Assembly: GCF_004138325.1 (NCBI RefSeq)
Contig: NZ_SBLB01000002.1
Coordinates: 62,001 to 126,000, forward strand
DNA length: 64,000 nt
DNA from: Spirosoma sordidisoli
Lineage (GTDB): Bacteria; Bacteroidota; Bacteroidia; Cytophagales; Spirosomataceae
Reading direction: 5' to 3'
The notes beneath the pieces were generated by a model that saw nothing but the letters and a program-made list of their open reading frames with translations, was not told where the DNA came from and did no database searches. Positions 52,845 through 61,079 of the stretch are shown one piece after another. The number at the start of each line of letters is the position of its first letter. Positions within the stretch are counted from its first letter, which is position 1. The translations under genes were made by a program, and so were the position numbers.

Positions 52845-53273
52845 ATGGCTACGAAAAAGACAAAAATCATGTACTGGATCTTCACCGGTTTGTTCGCCTT
52901 TGTGATGCTGGGCTCCGCTGTTCCTAATATCATGGTCGATCCCATGTCGGTTCAGGGATTTCGTGAGATGGGGTACCCCGTCTATCTGATTCCGTTTCTG
53001 GGCTGGGCCAAGCTGCTGGGGGTTGTAGCCATCCTCGTGCCTGGTTTTCCCCGGCTTAAAGAGTGGGCCTATGCTGGTTTATTCTTCGACCTGCTGGGGG
53101 CTGCGTATTCCATTCAGGCTATTGGGAAGCCCGTTGTCTACTGGGCACCGATTCTGCTCTTTGTAGCCGTTGGGGTGGGTTCGTATGTGTGCTATCACAC
53201 CCTGCAGCGGCTGGCTACCGGTACCCACAAAGACCCGCAACCGGCCACCGGGCCCGTTGTGTCAATTTTATAA
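52845..53273 (+). CDS. DoxX-like small membrane protein
   Basis: This 142-residue inner-membrane protein has four hydrophobic helices: MYWIFTGLFAFVMLGSAVPN, VYLIPFLGWAKLLGVVAILV, EWAYAGLFFDLLGAAYSIQA, and WAPILLFVAVGVGSYVCYHT. The pattern FREMGYPVYLIPFLGWAKLLGVVAILVPGF-like order, with a G-x-P loop, is typical of the DoxX-like family. Function of these small members is not known. It is a single gene; TATATTTA at 52807-52814 is a possible -7 element with one mismatch. A hairpin follows the stop. Confidence 0.85.
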   Translation: MATKKTKIMYWIFTGLFAFVMLGSAVPNIMVDPMSVQGFREMGYPVYLIPFLGWAKLLGVVAILVPGFPRLKEWAYAGLFFDLLGAAYSIQAIGKPVVYWAPILLFVAVGVGSYVCYHTLQRLATGTHKDPQPATGPVVSIL

Positions 53274-53317
53274 GGTACCGGAAAGCGTGCGGGTGAGTCG
53301 CTGAGTGCTTCGCTGGC

Positions 53318-53348
53318 GGTCTGAGTCATAGAGGATTCAGACCGTTTT
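53318..53348 (+). terminator. Terminator-like hairpin after the DoxX-like gene
   Basis: GGTCTGA (53318-53324) pairs with TCAGACC (53337-53343), followed by GTTTT. It is 44 bases past the stop. The rest of the gap to 53505 shows nothing I can name. Confidence 0.6.
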
Positions 53349-53505
53349 CGTTATAGATACTTACCCGAGTGCAGGAGTGGAGTTTTTGAAAATCAGAACT
53401 GATTGCATGGGTAAATTCAGCGCGGTTTTCGCTTGAAATCACGAAACGCTCCGTAAGCCGATGGCTTATTAAGCGGCAATCGTCTATTTTAATCAAGCTG
53501 GATTC

Positions 53506-54351
53506 GTGAAGACAAACACATTGCTCCTCGCCTTTTTGCTACTGGCATCGGTAGTGCAGGCCCAGAAAAAAGTATTCCCCCAGGCGCCGGGTATGGTGTC
53601 GTATACCTATCGCAACAGCTTCTCGAAAAATGTGGCTGCAACCCTCGATACCATCAAAGCCCTCGGTATAACGGATATGGAATTCTCCAACTTGTTTGGG
53701 AAAACCGCAGCTGAATTACGTAAGCTCCTCGACGAACGCGGCATGAAGTGCTCCTCGTTCGGGGTTAGCTACCCGGATGCCCTGAACAAGACGCAGGAGG
53801 TGGGCCAGAACGCCAAAACCTTGGGCGCCAAATTTGTACGGGTTGCCTGGATTCCGCACGATGGACCGTTTACGCTCGACATGGCCAAAAAAACCGTGGC
53901 GGATTTCAACCAGATTGGCAAACGCCTGAACGATGACTATGGCATTACGTTCTGCTACCATAACCACGGCTTCGAGTTCCAGCCCTATCAGGACGGCACC
54001 CTCTTCGACTACATTGTTCAGCAGACCGACCCCAGGTACGTAAGCTTTGAGATGGACATTCTCTGGACTTTTTTTCCGGGTCAGGATCCCGTGGCCCTGC
54101 TTAACAAATATGGCAAACGCTTCAAACTCATGCACCTGAAAGATCTGCGCAAAGGCGTTACCGGCAACCTGTCAGGGGGTACTCCTGTCGAGAATGACGT
54201 GGCGCTGGGAACGGGTCAGATCGACCTGGCGGCTGTGCTGAAGGCAGCCCGCAAAGCCGGTGTGCAGCATTATTACATTGAAGACGAAAGCCCCAGCATC
54301 AAAACCCAGGTGCCGCAGAGTATTGCCTACCTCAAAAATCTGAAAGATTAA
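53506..54351 (+). CDS. Secreted sugar phosphate isomerase/epimerase-like TIM-barrel protein
   Basis: The product has 281 residues and starts with GTG. The signal NTLLLAFLLLASVVQAQ is followed by a TIM barrel of the xylose-isomerase-like superfamily: SYTYRNSFSKNVAATLDTIK, ALGITDMEFSNLFGKTAAEL, FCYHNHGFEFQPY, YVSFEMDILWTFFPG, FKLMHLKDLRKG, and a terminal YYIEDES. The acidic and histidine residues in these pieces match the metal site of the superfamily. Members with signal peptides are common in Cytophagales, their substrates mostly unknown; a periplasmic sugar epimerase or lyase is likely. It appears to be a single gene. Confidence 0.88.
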   Translation: MKTNTLLLAFLLLASVVQAQKKVFPQAPGMVSYTYRNSFSKNVAATLDTIKALGITDMEFSNLFGKTAAELRKLLDERGMKCSSFGVSYPDALNKTQEVGQNAKTLGAKFVRVAWIPHDGPFTLDMAKKTVADFNQIGKRLNDDYGITFCYHNHGFEFQPYQDGTLFDYIVQQTDPRYVSFEMDILWTFFPGQDPVALLNKYGKRFKLMHLKDLRKGVTGNLSGGTPVENDVALGTGQIDLAAVLKAARKAGVQHYYIEDESPSIKTQVPQSIAYLKNLKD

Positions 54352-54373
54352 GCGCTGGCGGAGGCCGGTTCAA

Positions 54374-54784
54374 TTAGCTGTCCGCAGGTGGTCGTTGCAG
54401 AATCTGAAGCATATTCCCCTCCGGATCGAAGAAACTACGGACCTGGCCTCCGCCAATAGCCTCGACCCGCTCGCCATCCCAGCGAACGCCCTGCTGGTCG
54501 AGATAGGCGATGGCCCGATCGATGTCGGCAACGCGCAAGGCCAGATGCGACCAGCCGGGTGTCCAGGTGGTGCGGGGGGACCGGGTCGTGTCATCTTTGG
54601 GCATGATCTCGAGCAGGGTATTGTCGGGCGCCTGCAGCATCCAGACCGGCCGGCCCGCATCGGCTTTCCAGTGGCGGAACCACTTCGTATAGCCCAGCAC
54701 TGTGCAGTACCAGTCGGCCAGGGTTTCTACGTCGTCGGCAGCAACAGCCGGATGGTCGACACCCGTAAGCGTAAGTTCATTCAT
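54374..54784 (-). CDS. VOC (glyoxalase/dioxygenase-fold) family protein
   Basis: This 136-residue cytoplasmic protein has two betaalphabetabetabeta repeats. Repeat one has GVDHPAVAADDVETLADWYC and WMLQAPDNTLLEIMP; repeat two has WSHLALRVADIDRAIAYLDQ and FDPEGNMLQILQRP. Putative metal ligands are His in GVDHPAV, Glu in LLEIMP, His in WSHLAL; the fourth position reads Gln (MLQIL) instead of the usual Glu, so metal binding may be altered. The reaction cannot be predicted. It starts 10 bases after the AlgX-like gene and so may share its transcript, though its link to glycan synthesis is unclear. Confidence 0.88.
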   Translation of the reverse strand: MNELTLTGVDHPAVAADDVETLADWYCTVLGYTKWFRHWKADAGRPVWMLQAPDNTLLEIMPKDDTTRSPRTTWTPGWSHLALRVADIDRAIAYLDQQGVRWDGERVEAIGGGQVRSFFDPEGNMLQILQRPPADS

Positions 54785-54794
54785 CGGTCAGTGG

Positions 54795-55793
54795 TTAGAT
54801 GCCTATTTTCTCCCGAACCAGCCGCAGCCAGATAGCCCGCCCTTCACAATCCCAGTGCGTATCGCTCTTCAGATAGGGTGAGGCAGGGGCCTGGCTAAAA
54901 GGACTGTACACATCGATGGTCGGAACGGCCAGCTTCGGATGTTGCTGAATACGTTCGATCAGGTGATTATAGGCGTACCGGTTTGGTTCGAGGATACTCG
55001 CTTTGTTGGGAATGATCGACAGATATACGGCGTCGAAGCCCTGCTGCTTATAATAGTCTGCCGTAGCATTGAGGCTATCGACATAGGCATCGACCTGAGC
55101 GCTGGTCAGGGGCGAGTAGGACGATAGTACGCTGCTGGTATCGGTGTCGGAGTTCAGAAAGATGTGTTGTCTGTTCCGGGACAGACTAACCCCCTCGTTG
55201 GACCGGTCAAACCAGCGCAGGGTCAGCGTGGCTTTTAGCTCCTTGAACCAGAAGGCCCACTGGTGACTGAACAGGGCCGTTTCGAGTCGTTGCTCCACAT
55301 CGCTCCAGTGAATATCCGTTTTGACGCGCTCCCAGCCCGTTGGCGGTGGTAGCCGCGACTGGTTGGTGTCGGCGTCGACGACCAGCTCACGCACGGGCTG
55401 GGTCACGTGATCCCGAAAATGGCGCTCGATGGTTTCGATCAGTAACACGTTTCGTTTGCTGGTATCCAGCTGGGCCCGTTGCTTGTTGTACCAGTGTACT
55501 CGCTGGTAATGGCTGACCCTAAAATCATCTTTGGTAATCCGCTGCGGCTCCGAAAAACTGTCGCCGATGATGTACAGATGGGTTGACGCGGTGTCGCTGT
55601 CGCGGTTGGAAGGCGTACAGGTGGGTTGTTCCTGTTTGAACTGAGGCAGCGCTGACAACCGGTACAGGTCGCCATAGCGGTAATCGTCGGCTATGACCCC
55701 GGCTTCGTATAACCAGTGCGAAACTGTAGCCGACAGGCCACATAGCCAGAATATACCGGCAATTACTAAGACAGCGTAGCGAAGAAAACGCAT
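54795..55793 (-). CDS. SGNH/AlgX-like protein, putative glycan O-acetyl transfer factor
   Basis: This 332-residue protein has one N-terminal membrane anchor (YAVLVIAGIFWLCGLSATVS), the rest being periplasmic. The SGNH-type nucleophile motif IIGDSFSE lies at 75-82, and the partner pair is in YLKSDTHWDCEGRAIW with D311 and H313. This DxHW motif near the C-terminus and the opening GDSFS are shared with AlgX/AlgJ and DltD-like acyl-transfer proteins. It starts 11 bases before the end of the 928-residue gene's transcript unit and sits in a surface-glycan cluster with a membrane acyltransferase 5 kb upstream. O-acetylation of a polysaccharide is inferred. Confidence 0.75.
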   Translation of the reverse strand: MRFLRYAVLVIAGIFWLCGLSATVSHWLYEAGVIADDYRYGDLYRLSALPQFKQEQPTCTPSNRDSDTASTHLYIIGDSFSEPQRITKDDFRVSHYQRVHWYNKQRAQLDTSKRNVLLIETIERHFRDHVTQPVRELVVDADTNQSRLPPPTGWERVKTDIHWSDVEQRLETALFSHQWAFWFKELKATLTLRWFDRSNEGVSLSRNRQHIFLNSDTDTSSVLSSYSPLTSAQVDAYVDSLNATADYYKQQGFDAVYLSIIPNKASILEPNRYAYNHLIERIQQHPKLAVPTIDVYSPFSQAPASPYLKSDTHWDCEGRAIWLRLVREKIGI

Positions 55794-55804
55794 GGAAAAA
55801 TAAA

Positions 55805-58543
55805 TTATCGGACCCGGATCGAGTAAAGGTTGACGGCGCGCTGAACGCTGCTGAGCACGTATAACTCATTCGATCGCTCATCGAACTGCAAAACTACCGG
55901 AAAATCGCTTGGGATGGGTCGATCACCTACAATGCGTCCGTTGAGATCATACAAGGTGGTGAAACTGCCCGACTTGATACTCACCAGCTCGACCCCCGCG
56001 CCCAGCCGGTGGTACCGAATGCTGTTACGACCCGACTGAAGCGCCCGGACCTCGAACCGGCGTTCGCCTTTCTGATCCAGTATGGCCACCTCGGTATCGG
56101 TTGAGCGCAGCACCAGCCAGTTCGTCTGTTCTTCGTCGGGAAGGAGCCGGAACGTGCCGCTGCGGACGGGCCGGTACAACTGCGTTCGTTTGGTTACAGT
56201 CCCGTTGGTGAGCAGGGTCAGGAGCTGACCTTCGTCGGTGATGGTCTGTAACGTCGACTGACCGGGCGGAATCAGGGCGGGACCGGCGAAGCGAACGTCG
56301 GGTTCGTCTTCGGTCTGCCGCTCGACCTTAACCGGGAAATGAGGATGCTGCGTACCGGTTTCGCGCCAGTAGTTGAGCGTACCGTCCGCCTGTGCGGCCA
56401 GGATATCCATACCATCGGGGGTAACCATAATCTGGAACGGCAGCAGCAACGGTCCTTTGCGGGGAGCGCTCATGAGTTTAACAAAGGCTTTTCGCTGACG
56501 ATCCAGCCCATAGACCTGCCCGTTTGGATGAGTGGCGAGCGCAACGATGCTGCGTTGCCGGCTACCCCGGGGGCGTACCAGGTAAGTTGGATCAAGACCA
56601 GCGGGGAGTGGTATCTGCTGGAGCGATACGGCACCCGTACTACCTGGCTTCTGACCCGGGTCGGCGATGTACAGCGTCCGGTCGGTCATGAACAGGTACT
56701 GCAACCGCCCATTATCCAGAAAATCAACGGCCAGCGCGTTGCTGCGAACCGGCCCGTCGGTGCTGCTCTGTATGGCCCCATCGCCGTTGGGGGTGATCAG
56801 GCTCAGCTGCGCATCGGCCTGCTGGGCGTAGAACGGTGCCGTTCCGTCACTCAGGCTACCGGTTGCAAAAGGAGCTGCCACGAGCGGAGCGGCCAGTTCG
56901 GTGCGTTTGCGGAGCAGGAGCTTGTTCAGTACGGCCCGGCTGGCCCGGCGGGTCGTGCGGCCGAGAATTACCGTCGACTGAATATTTTCATTACCGTAGC
57001 TGGCCTGGTACGCCATGTTCTCCAGATTGGCCAGGGCGGGGCTACCCGTGGCGGGGTCTGGCTGGTCGAGGAGATTTTGCCAGGCTAACGGCCAGGTTGT
57101 TGGTACGGTGGTGTGGGCCCGGTTGAGCCGTACGAAGGCGGTAAAGTTGGCCGGGCGCAGGGTACCGTTCAGAAATTCGGCCTGACGGTCGTCGGCCGAC
57201 CAGACCGCTTTTCGTTGGACCTGCTGAAGATAATCCTGCAGGGCTTCTTCGCTGTTGGCCACAATGAGGGCCGAGCCGTGTTGGGTAATCCAGCTTTGCG
57301 GAAAGCCGGTAAACAGGCTGCTGAATAAGGACGCAGGCAGCTCGGGAACGTTCAAGAGCAGCGTTTTGTGGCCCAGAAAGCTTCGCAGGGGAGCGGGGGC
57401 GGTGGCGCCGGCGCGGTATGCAATGCGCTGATACGCACTGACGAGCTGTTTACCATCCCGGCCGGGTAAGATAAGCACCTGCCGCTGAGCGCCTGTTGCC
57501 GACTCCATGCGGCAGAGGAGCACGTCCCGGTCCAGCGCCTGATAAAACGGTTTGGTGTCTGGTTTGATCTGATCGAATCGGTCGCGCAGGAAGTCGCTGG
57601 AAGCGGACCCCAGCAGCTGGCTCAGGGACCGGCCAAACCGCGCAGCATCGCTGATGCCGATATGGTACAGACTGGCGGTTGTCTGCGGAATCAGGTCGGG
57701 CCGGGCAATGCGCTGGGGCGTCTGGTCCTGAAAAAGGGCTGCTACATCACGCCGACCACCGATCTCATCGACGGCATACCCGATCAGGTGGGTCCGCGAG
57801 GCCGATGGCCGAAATTGTAAGGTTAACGACTCGGGTAAGAAAAGCCGTACCAGCGAGCTTGCATCGCTGAACAGGCCCTGTAGCACCTCCGGCCGAACGC
57901 TGACCCCGGCGGGATGGTCGGCATCGACTTTTCCTTCTACCCGGATGATAGAGCCGTTTTCGGCCAGTTTGAGCGGACGATGCATCTGCCGCGCTACGTT
58001 CTCGACCAGGATGCCGGATACGCTGCCAACCAGGAAGTCGTCGGTCAGGATAAACGAACCGACCGGCTCATTCGCTCGCGAGACCAGGTCAAATATCTTC
58101 TCCCCCGAGAACGTGTGATTAAGGACCCGGTACTGGCGGGGATCGGGGTTGGTGAGCCGTTGCAGAAACGACTGATCAGTTTCTGTCAGAGGAATGTAGA
58201 AGATATAGTCGAGGGTCGTTCTGGATACGGTATGGAGGGAATACCGGACGTTCCTGCCCGAGATAAACTGCAGCACCGTGGCCGTGTCGGCGGTAGCGTA
58301 CAGGAACCGGTCGAGCCGCTGACGGGCTTCGTCAAAAACGGGTAGCTGCCGCAGGGCGATCTCATTCCGCAAAGCCTGGGCCGACACCGTATCCTGCAGG
58401 CGATCACTGGCCAGCATCATCAGCGCCCCCGGTGGAATGAATGCATCGATACTGCGGTCGTTGGCCCGGTAATGACGGTAGCCGAGCCAGCCACCGACCA
58501 GCAGCACCACTACACCAATACCCAACCAGACGTTACGGTTCAT
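55805..58543 (-). CDS. Membrane-anchored two-domain protein of unknown function
   Basis: ATG at 58543 gives 912 residues beginning with the anchor WLGIGVVVLLVGGWLGYRHY. Residues about 30-540 form a domain with pieces such as FIPPGALMMLASDRLQDTVS, LDYIFYIPLTETDQSFLQRL, VGSFILTDDFLVGSVSGILV, and TAFVRLNRAHTTVPTTWPLA; it recalls DUF3352-like proteins. Residues about 560-912 look like a beta-propeller: ALAVDFLDNGRLQYLFMTDR, QVYGLDRQRKAFVKLMSAPR, DILAAQADGTLNYWRETGTQ, RSNELYVLSSVQRAVNLYSI. No catalytic motif is evident. It lies 11 bases before the AlgX-like gene and may be a scaffold for it. Function is unknown. Confidence 0.75.
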   Translation of the reverse strand: MNRNVWLGIGVVVLLVGGWLGYRHYRANDRSIDAFIPPGALMMLASDRLQDTVSAQALRNEIALRQLPVFDEARQRLDRFLYATADTATVLQFISGRNVRYSLHTVSRTTLDYIFYIPLTETDQSFLQRLTNPDPRQYRVLNHTFSGEKIFDLVSRANEPVGSFILTDDFLVGSVSGILVENVARQMHRPLKLAENGSIIRVEGKVDADHPAGVSVRPEVLQGLFSDASSLVRLFLPESLTLQFRPSASRTHLIGYAVDEIGGRRDVAALFQDQTPQRIARPDLIPQTTASLYHIGISDAARFGRSLSQLLGSASSDFLRDRFDQIKPDTKPFYQALDRDVLLCRMESATGAQRQVLILPGRDGKQLVSAYQRIAYRAGATAPAPLRSFLGHKTLLLNVPELPASLFSSLFTGFPQSWITQHGSALIVANSEEALQDYLQQVQRKAVWSADDRQAEFLNGTLRPANFTAFVRLNRAHTTVPTTWPLAWQNLLDQPDPATGSPALANLENMAYQASYGNENIQSTVILGRTTRRASRAVLNKLLLRKRTELAAPLVAAPFATGSLSDGTAPFYAQQADAQLSLITPNGDGAIQSSTDGPVRSNALAVDFLDNGRLQYLFMTDRTLYIADPGQKPGSTGAVSLQQIPLPAGLDPTYLVRPRGSRQRSIVALATHPNGQVYGLDRQRKAFVKLMSAPRKGPLLLPFQIMVTPDGMDILAAQADGTLNYWRETGTQHPHFPVKVERQTEDEPDVRFAGPALIPPGQSTLQTITDEGQLLTLLTNGTVTKRTQLYRPVRSGTFRLLPDEEQTNWLVLRSTDTEVAILDQKGERRFEVRALQSGRNSIRYHRLGAGVELVSIKSGSFTTLYDLNGRIVGDRPIPSDFPVVLQFDERSNELYVLSSVQRAVNLYSIRVR

Positions 58544-58681
58544 AGAGTAAATAGAAATAAGCAAAACAAGACGGGGCCAGCTGGTCGTCATAAGTGATAA
58601 AGATCGCCAAAGTAGGCATACTACTTACGACTTTCCGCACTCACAACGGCCGGGTGGCCCCGTCGGGATACTAATTCAGAT

Positions 58682-60073
58682 TTATTTACCCCACATCGCG
58701 TTGGCGGTTTCGGGGAACGGCAGGGTCAGCTCCGGTACGTTGGCTGCTACGCGGTTAGCCCATTCGACCCCCTGCATCAGCGAGTGGTCCTGGTTGCTTA
58801 CCTCGTATTTCCAGGCGCCGAACCGGCCCCGCGAATAAATTCCGAACGGTTCCAGTTTCGGCAAAACAGCTTTCAGAATCCCGTCGCGCTCGACCGAAGG
58901 GGTCGGGTAGCCGTAATCGAACGCCATGTGGAAGGTCGAGATAACATCGTCGGCCGACTCGATCAGCTGATCTTCAACCAGGGCGCGGATGGTGTCGTCG
59001 ATCAACGTTTCGCGATTGACGGGTTTTGCCGACGATTCGCTGGTCTCGGTCATCAGCGACCAGTGCTGGTTGATATCGGGTACGTTGTTGGGGCTGTAAT
59101 TCGAGAATACCGTTACCCGGTAATACGGGCTGTTGGCTTCCGGGAAATACATCCAGCACATCGTTTCGAGACTTGGCTTCGGCTTGCCTTTCAGGCCGAT
59201 ACCCACCACGTTGGTCGACGAGTGTTTCAGACCCTGGGCGGTTTGTACCGTTTCGGGGGCCAGCCCTTCGACCCGCTGGGTGAAGAGGTCGAGCGGCATG
59301 GTGCTCATCAGGTGTTCGTACTGAATGGTTGAGCCATCGGCCAGCACGATTTTCTTCTCGGGGCCAATTACTTTCTCAACCGTACAGTTCAGCTTCACGT
59401 ATTCGCGGCCAACCAGATCGCCCACGGCTTCCCAGATCCCGCCGGTACCGCCTTGTTTCGGAAATTTGAAGGTGCTGTTCGGCCCCCACGAAAAGTCGTC
59501 CTGATTGAAGATGATATTTTTCGTAACCCGCTGCAGATCGGTAACGGCAACGCGCTCGCCCACCCAAACCGCGTTCATATCTTCCGGTGGGTAAGCCCAC
59601 ACCTTGAAGTTATAGGGGAACATGAAGGTGTCGGCCAGCCCCTGTCCGAACGTTGCCAGAATCCACTCGCGGAAGTTGGCCGGCTTCTGATTGTTCGGGA
59701 ATTTGTAGTTGTGGATAATCCCTTCCAGGCATTTCCACATCGTTTCGGGCGACAGGTATTTGATGTTGTTCTGGAACGGGTAAGGAACAAACCGGTTCTC
59801 GATCCAGACCCACGATTCGCGCTGGTGACTGAGCCAGCCATCTTCGCCCAGTGCTTTGAGCATCAGGTCGTCGAAGTACTTGTAGTGGGAAAACTGCACG
59901 TGGCCGCCCACATCCCAGGTAAAGCCCTGTTCATCGACAAAGCTTTTCGACAGACCCCCGATCCGGTTTTCTTTTTCCAGGACAATAAAGTCGGTGATGC
60001 CCAGTTCTTTCAGGCGATACGCGGCTCCCAAGCCGGTAGGGCCCGAACCGATAATAACATATTTATAGTTCAT
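58682..60073 (-). CDS. glf: UDP-galactopyranose mutase, eukaryotic-type
   Basis: This 463-residue cytoplasmic flavoenzyme converts UDP-galactopyranose to UDP-galactofuranose. ATG at 60073 was preferred since YKYVIIGSGPTGLGAAYRL follows at once. The FAD motif GSGPTGLG is at 9-16. The run DVGGHVQFSHYKYFDD near 55-70, PYPFQNNIKYL, MFPYNFKVWAYPPEDMNAVW, FKFPKQGGTGGIWEAVGDLV, TVFSNYSPNNVPD, and SRGRFGAWKYEVSNQDHSLM all follow the fungal/trypanosomatid UGM pattern (GGHV loop histidine included) rather than the shorter bacterial Glf. It precedes the 928-residue gene and follows a GT2 gene by 97 bases, so it probably supplies galactofuranose to a surface glycan made here. The family call is strong; lineage is inference. 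Confidence 0.9.
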   Translation of the reverse strand: MNYKYVIIGSGPTGLGAAYRLKELGITDFIVLEKENRIGGLSKSFVDEQGFTWDVGGHVQFSHYKYFDDLMLKALGEDGWLSHQRESWVWIENRFVPYPFQNNIKYLSPETMWKCLEGIIHNYKFPNNQKPANFREWILATFGQGLADTFMFPYNFKVWAYPPEDMNAVWVGERVAVTDLQRVTKNIIFNQDDFSWGPNSTFKFPKQGGTGGIWEAVGDLVGREYVKLNCTVEKVIGPEKKIVLADGSTIQYEHLMSTMPLDLFTQRVEGLAPETVQTAQGLKHSSTNVVGIGLKGKPKPSLETMCWMYFPEANSPYYRVTVFSNYSPNNVPDINQHWSLMTETSESSAKPVNRETLIDDTIRALVEDQLIESADDVISTFHMAFDYGYPTPSVERDGILKAVLPKLEPFGIYSRGRFGAWKYEVSNQDHSLMQGVEWANRVAANVPELTLPFPETANAMWGK

Positions 60074-60170
60074 GATGACGTTTTTGGCCAACCCGATTCA
60101 GTGGTCCGGGCGCTACGGCCCCGTAGGGACACGCCAGCGACTGGACTACCGGAAAAGGGCAGACTTGTTT

Positions 60171-60932
60171 TCAGGCGGCTACTGGCTCTGGTGATTTGAG
60201 GGCTTTAACTTTACTGCCCAGGTCGAACCGGAACTGAGCCAGTTCTTTAAAACTCTGCATACAAACTTTCAGCAGCTTCCACTTCAGAATCGATACCGTA
60301 CCGGTTTGCCGCTCTTTGTGGGTAATGGGAATATCGAAGGTGTTGTACCCGGCTTTCTTGGCCATAACAGCCAGAAAAATGTTGGGCGCAAAGGGCGTTG
60401 GCGTTGGCAGCTGGGCCAGCAGCCGACGCAGGAACGAACCCCGGATCAGACGGAACGGGATATTGCTATCCATAATGTAGGTTCCGTAGATGAAGGCGAT
60501 ACTGAATCGCAGGATGCGGGTGATGATCAGCCGCGCAAACGCATCGTAACGTTCTTCGCGGTAGCCGAGAATAAACGGTGAGTCGTTTCGCCGGGCCCAT
60601 AGTTTCTCAAAATCCTCGGTGACGAACTGATCGTCACTGTCGGTCTGAAAAACGTATTCGGAATCGAGCGCAACGGCTTGCCGGTACCCGTTTACCACGG
60701 CATTACCATGGCCGCCATTGGGCTGATGAACGACCATCAGTTTAGGGTAGCGTTCTTTGATCTGGTCCAGAATAGCCCCAGTATTATCTCGGGAACCGTC
60801 ATTAACAACAATCAGGCGCGTGTTCTCGGTAGGGAATCGACGGGCCAGCATGTCTGTCCATTGCCGGACAACAACTTCGATGACTTCTTCTTCGTTGTAG
60901 GCCGGCATTACTATTGACAAGAGGAGACTCAT
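60171..60932 (-). CDS. Family 2 glycosyltransferase (polyprenyl-phosphate sugar synthase-like)
   Basis: This 253-residue enzyme has a GT-A fold. N-terminal LSIVMPAYNEEEVIEVVVRQ, nucleotide-binding VVNDGSRDNTGAILDQI near 42-58, GGHGNAVVNGYRQAVAL, and the metal motif FQTDSDDQF at about 94-102. LGYREERYDAFARLIITRIL then follows, with a hydrophobic patch but no C-terminal membrane pair, as in DPM1-like synthases without anchors. It would transfer a sugar to polyprenyl phosphate or to a glycan. It lies between the acyltransferase and the UGM genes; a TATATTTG promoter element is 75-82 bases upstream. Confidence 0.92.
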   Translation of the reverse strand: MSLLLSIVMPAYNEEEVIEVVVRQWTDMLARRFPTENTRLIVVNDGSRDNTGAILDQIKERYPKLMVVHQPNGGHGNAVVNGYRQAVALDSEYVFQTDSDDQFVTEDFEKLWARRNDSPFILGYREERYDAFARLIITRILRFSIAFIYGTYIMDSNIPFRLIRGSFLRRLLAQLPTPTPFAPNIFLAVMAKKAGYNTFDIPITHKERQTGTVSILKWKLLKVCMQSFKELAQFRFDLGSKVKALKSPEPVAA

Positions 60933-61007
60933 GCAGGGGTATATAGTGATGAATGTATACTGAACGGTGTATAGTGAGAAGAGTCACTACATACATCCTA
61001 AACATCG

Positions 61008-61015
61008 CAAATATA
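61008..61015 (-). promoter_or_regulatory. Candidate -7 promoter element for the GT2-UGM genes
   Basis: Minus-strand TATATTTG fully matches TAnnTTTG and lies 76 bases upstream of the GT2 ATG in an otherwise gene-free 147-base gap. A -33 partner is not clear. Confidence 0.4.
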
Positions 61016-61079
61016 AGAAATTGTTGCCGGGAGTCTGACGAACCGTCTAGTAGATTATCGAGCGGACTAATCCGGGTGC

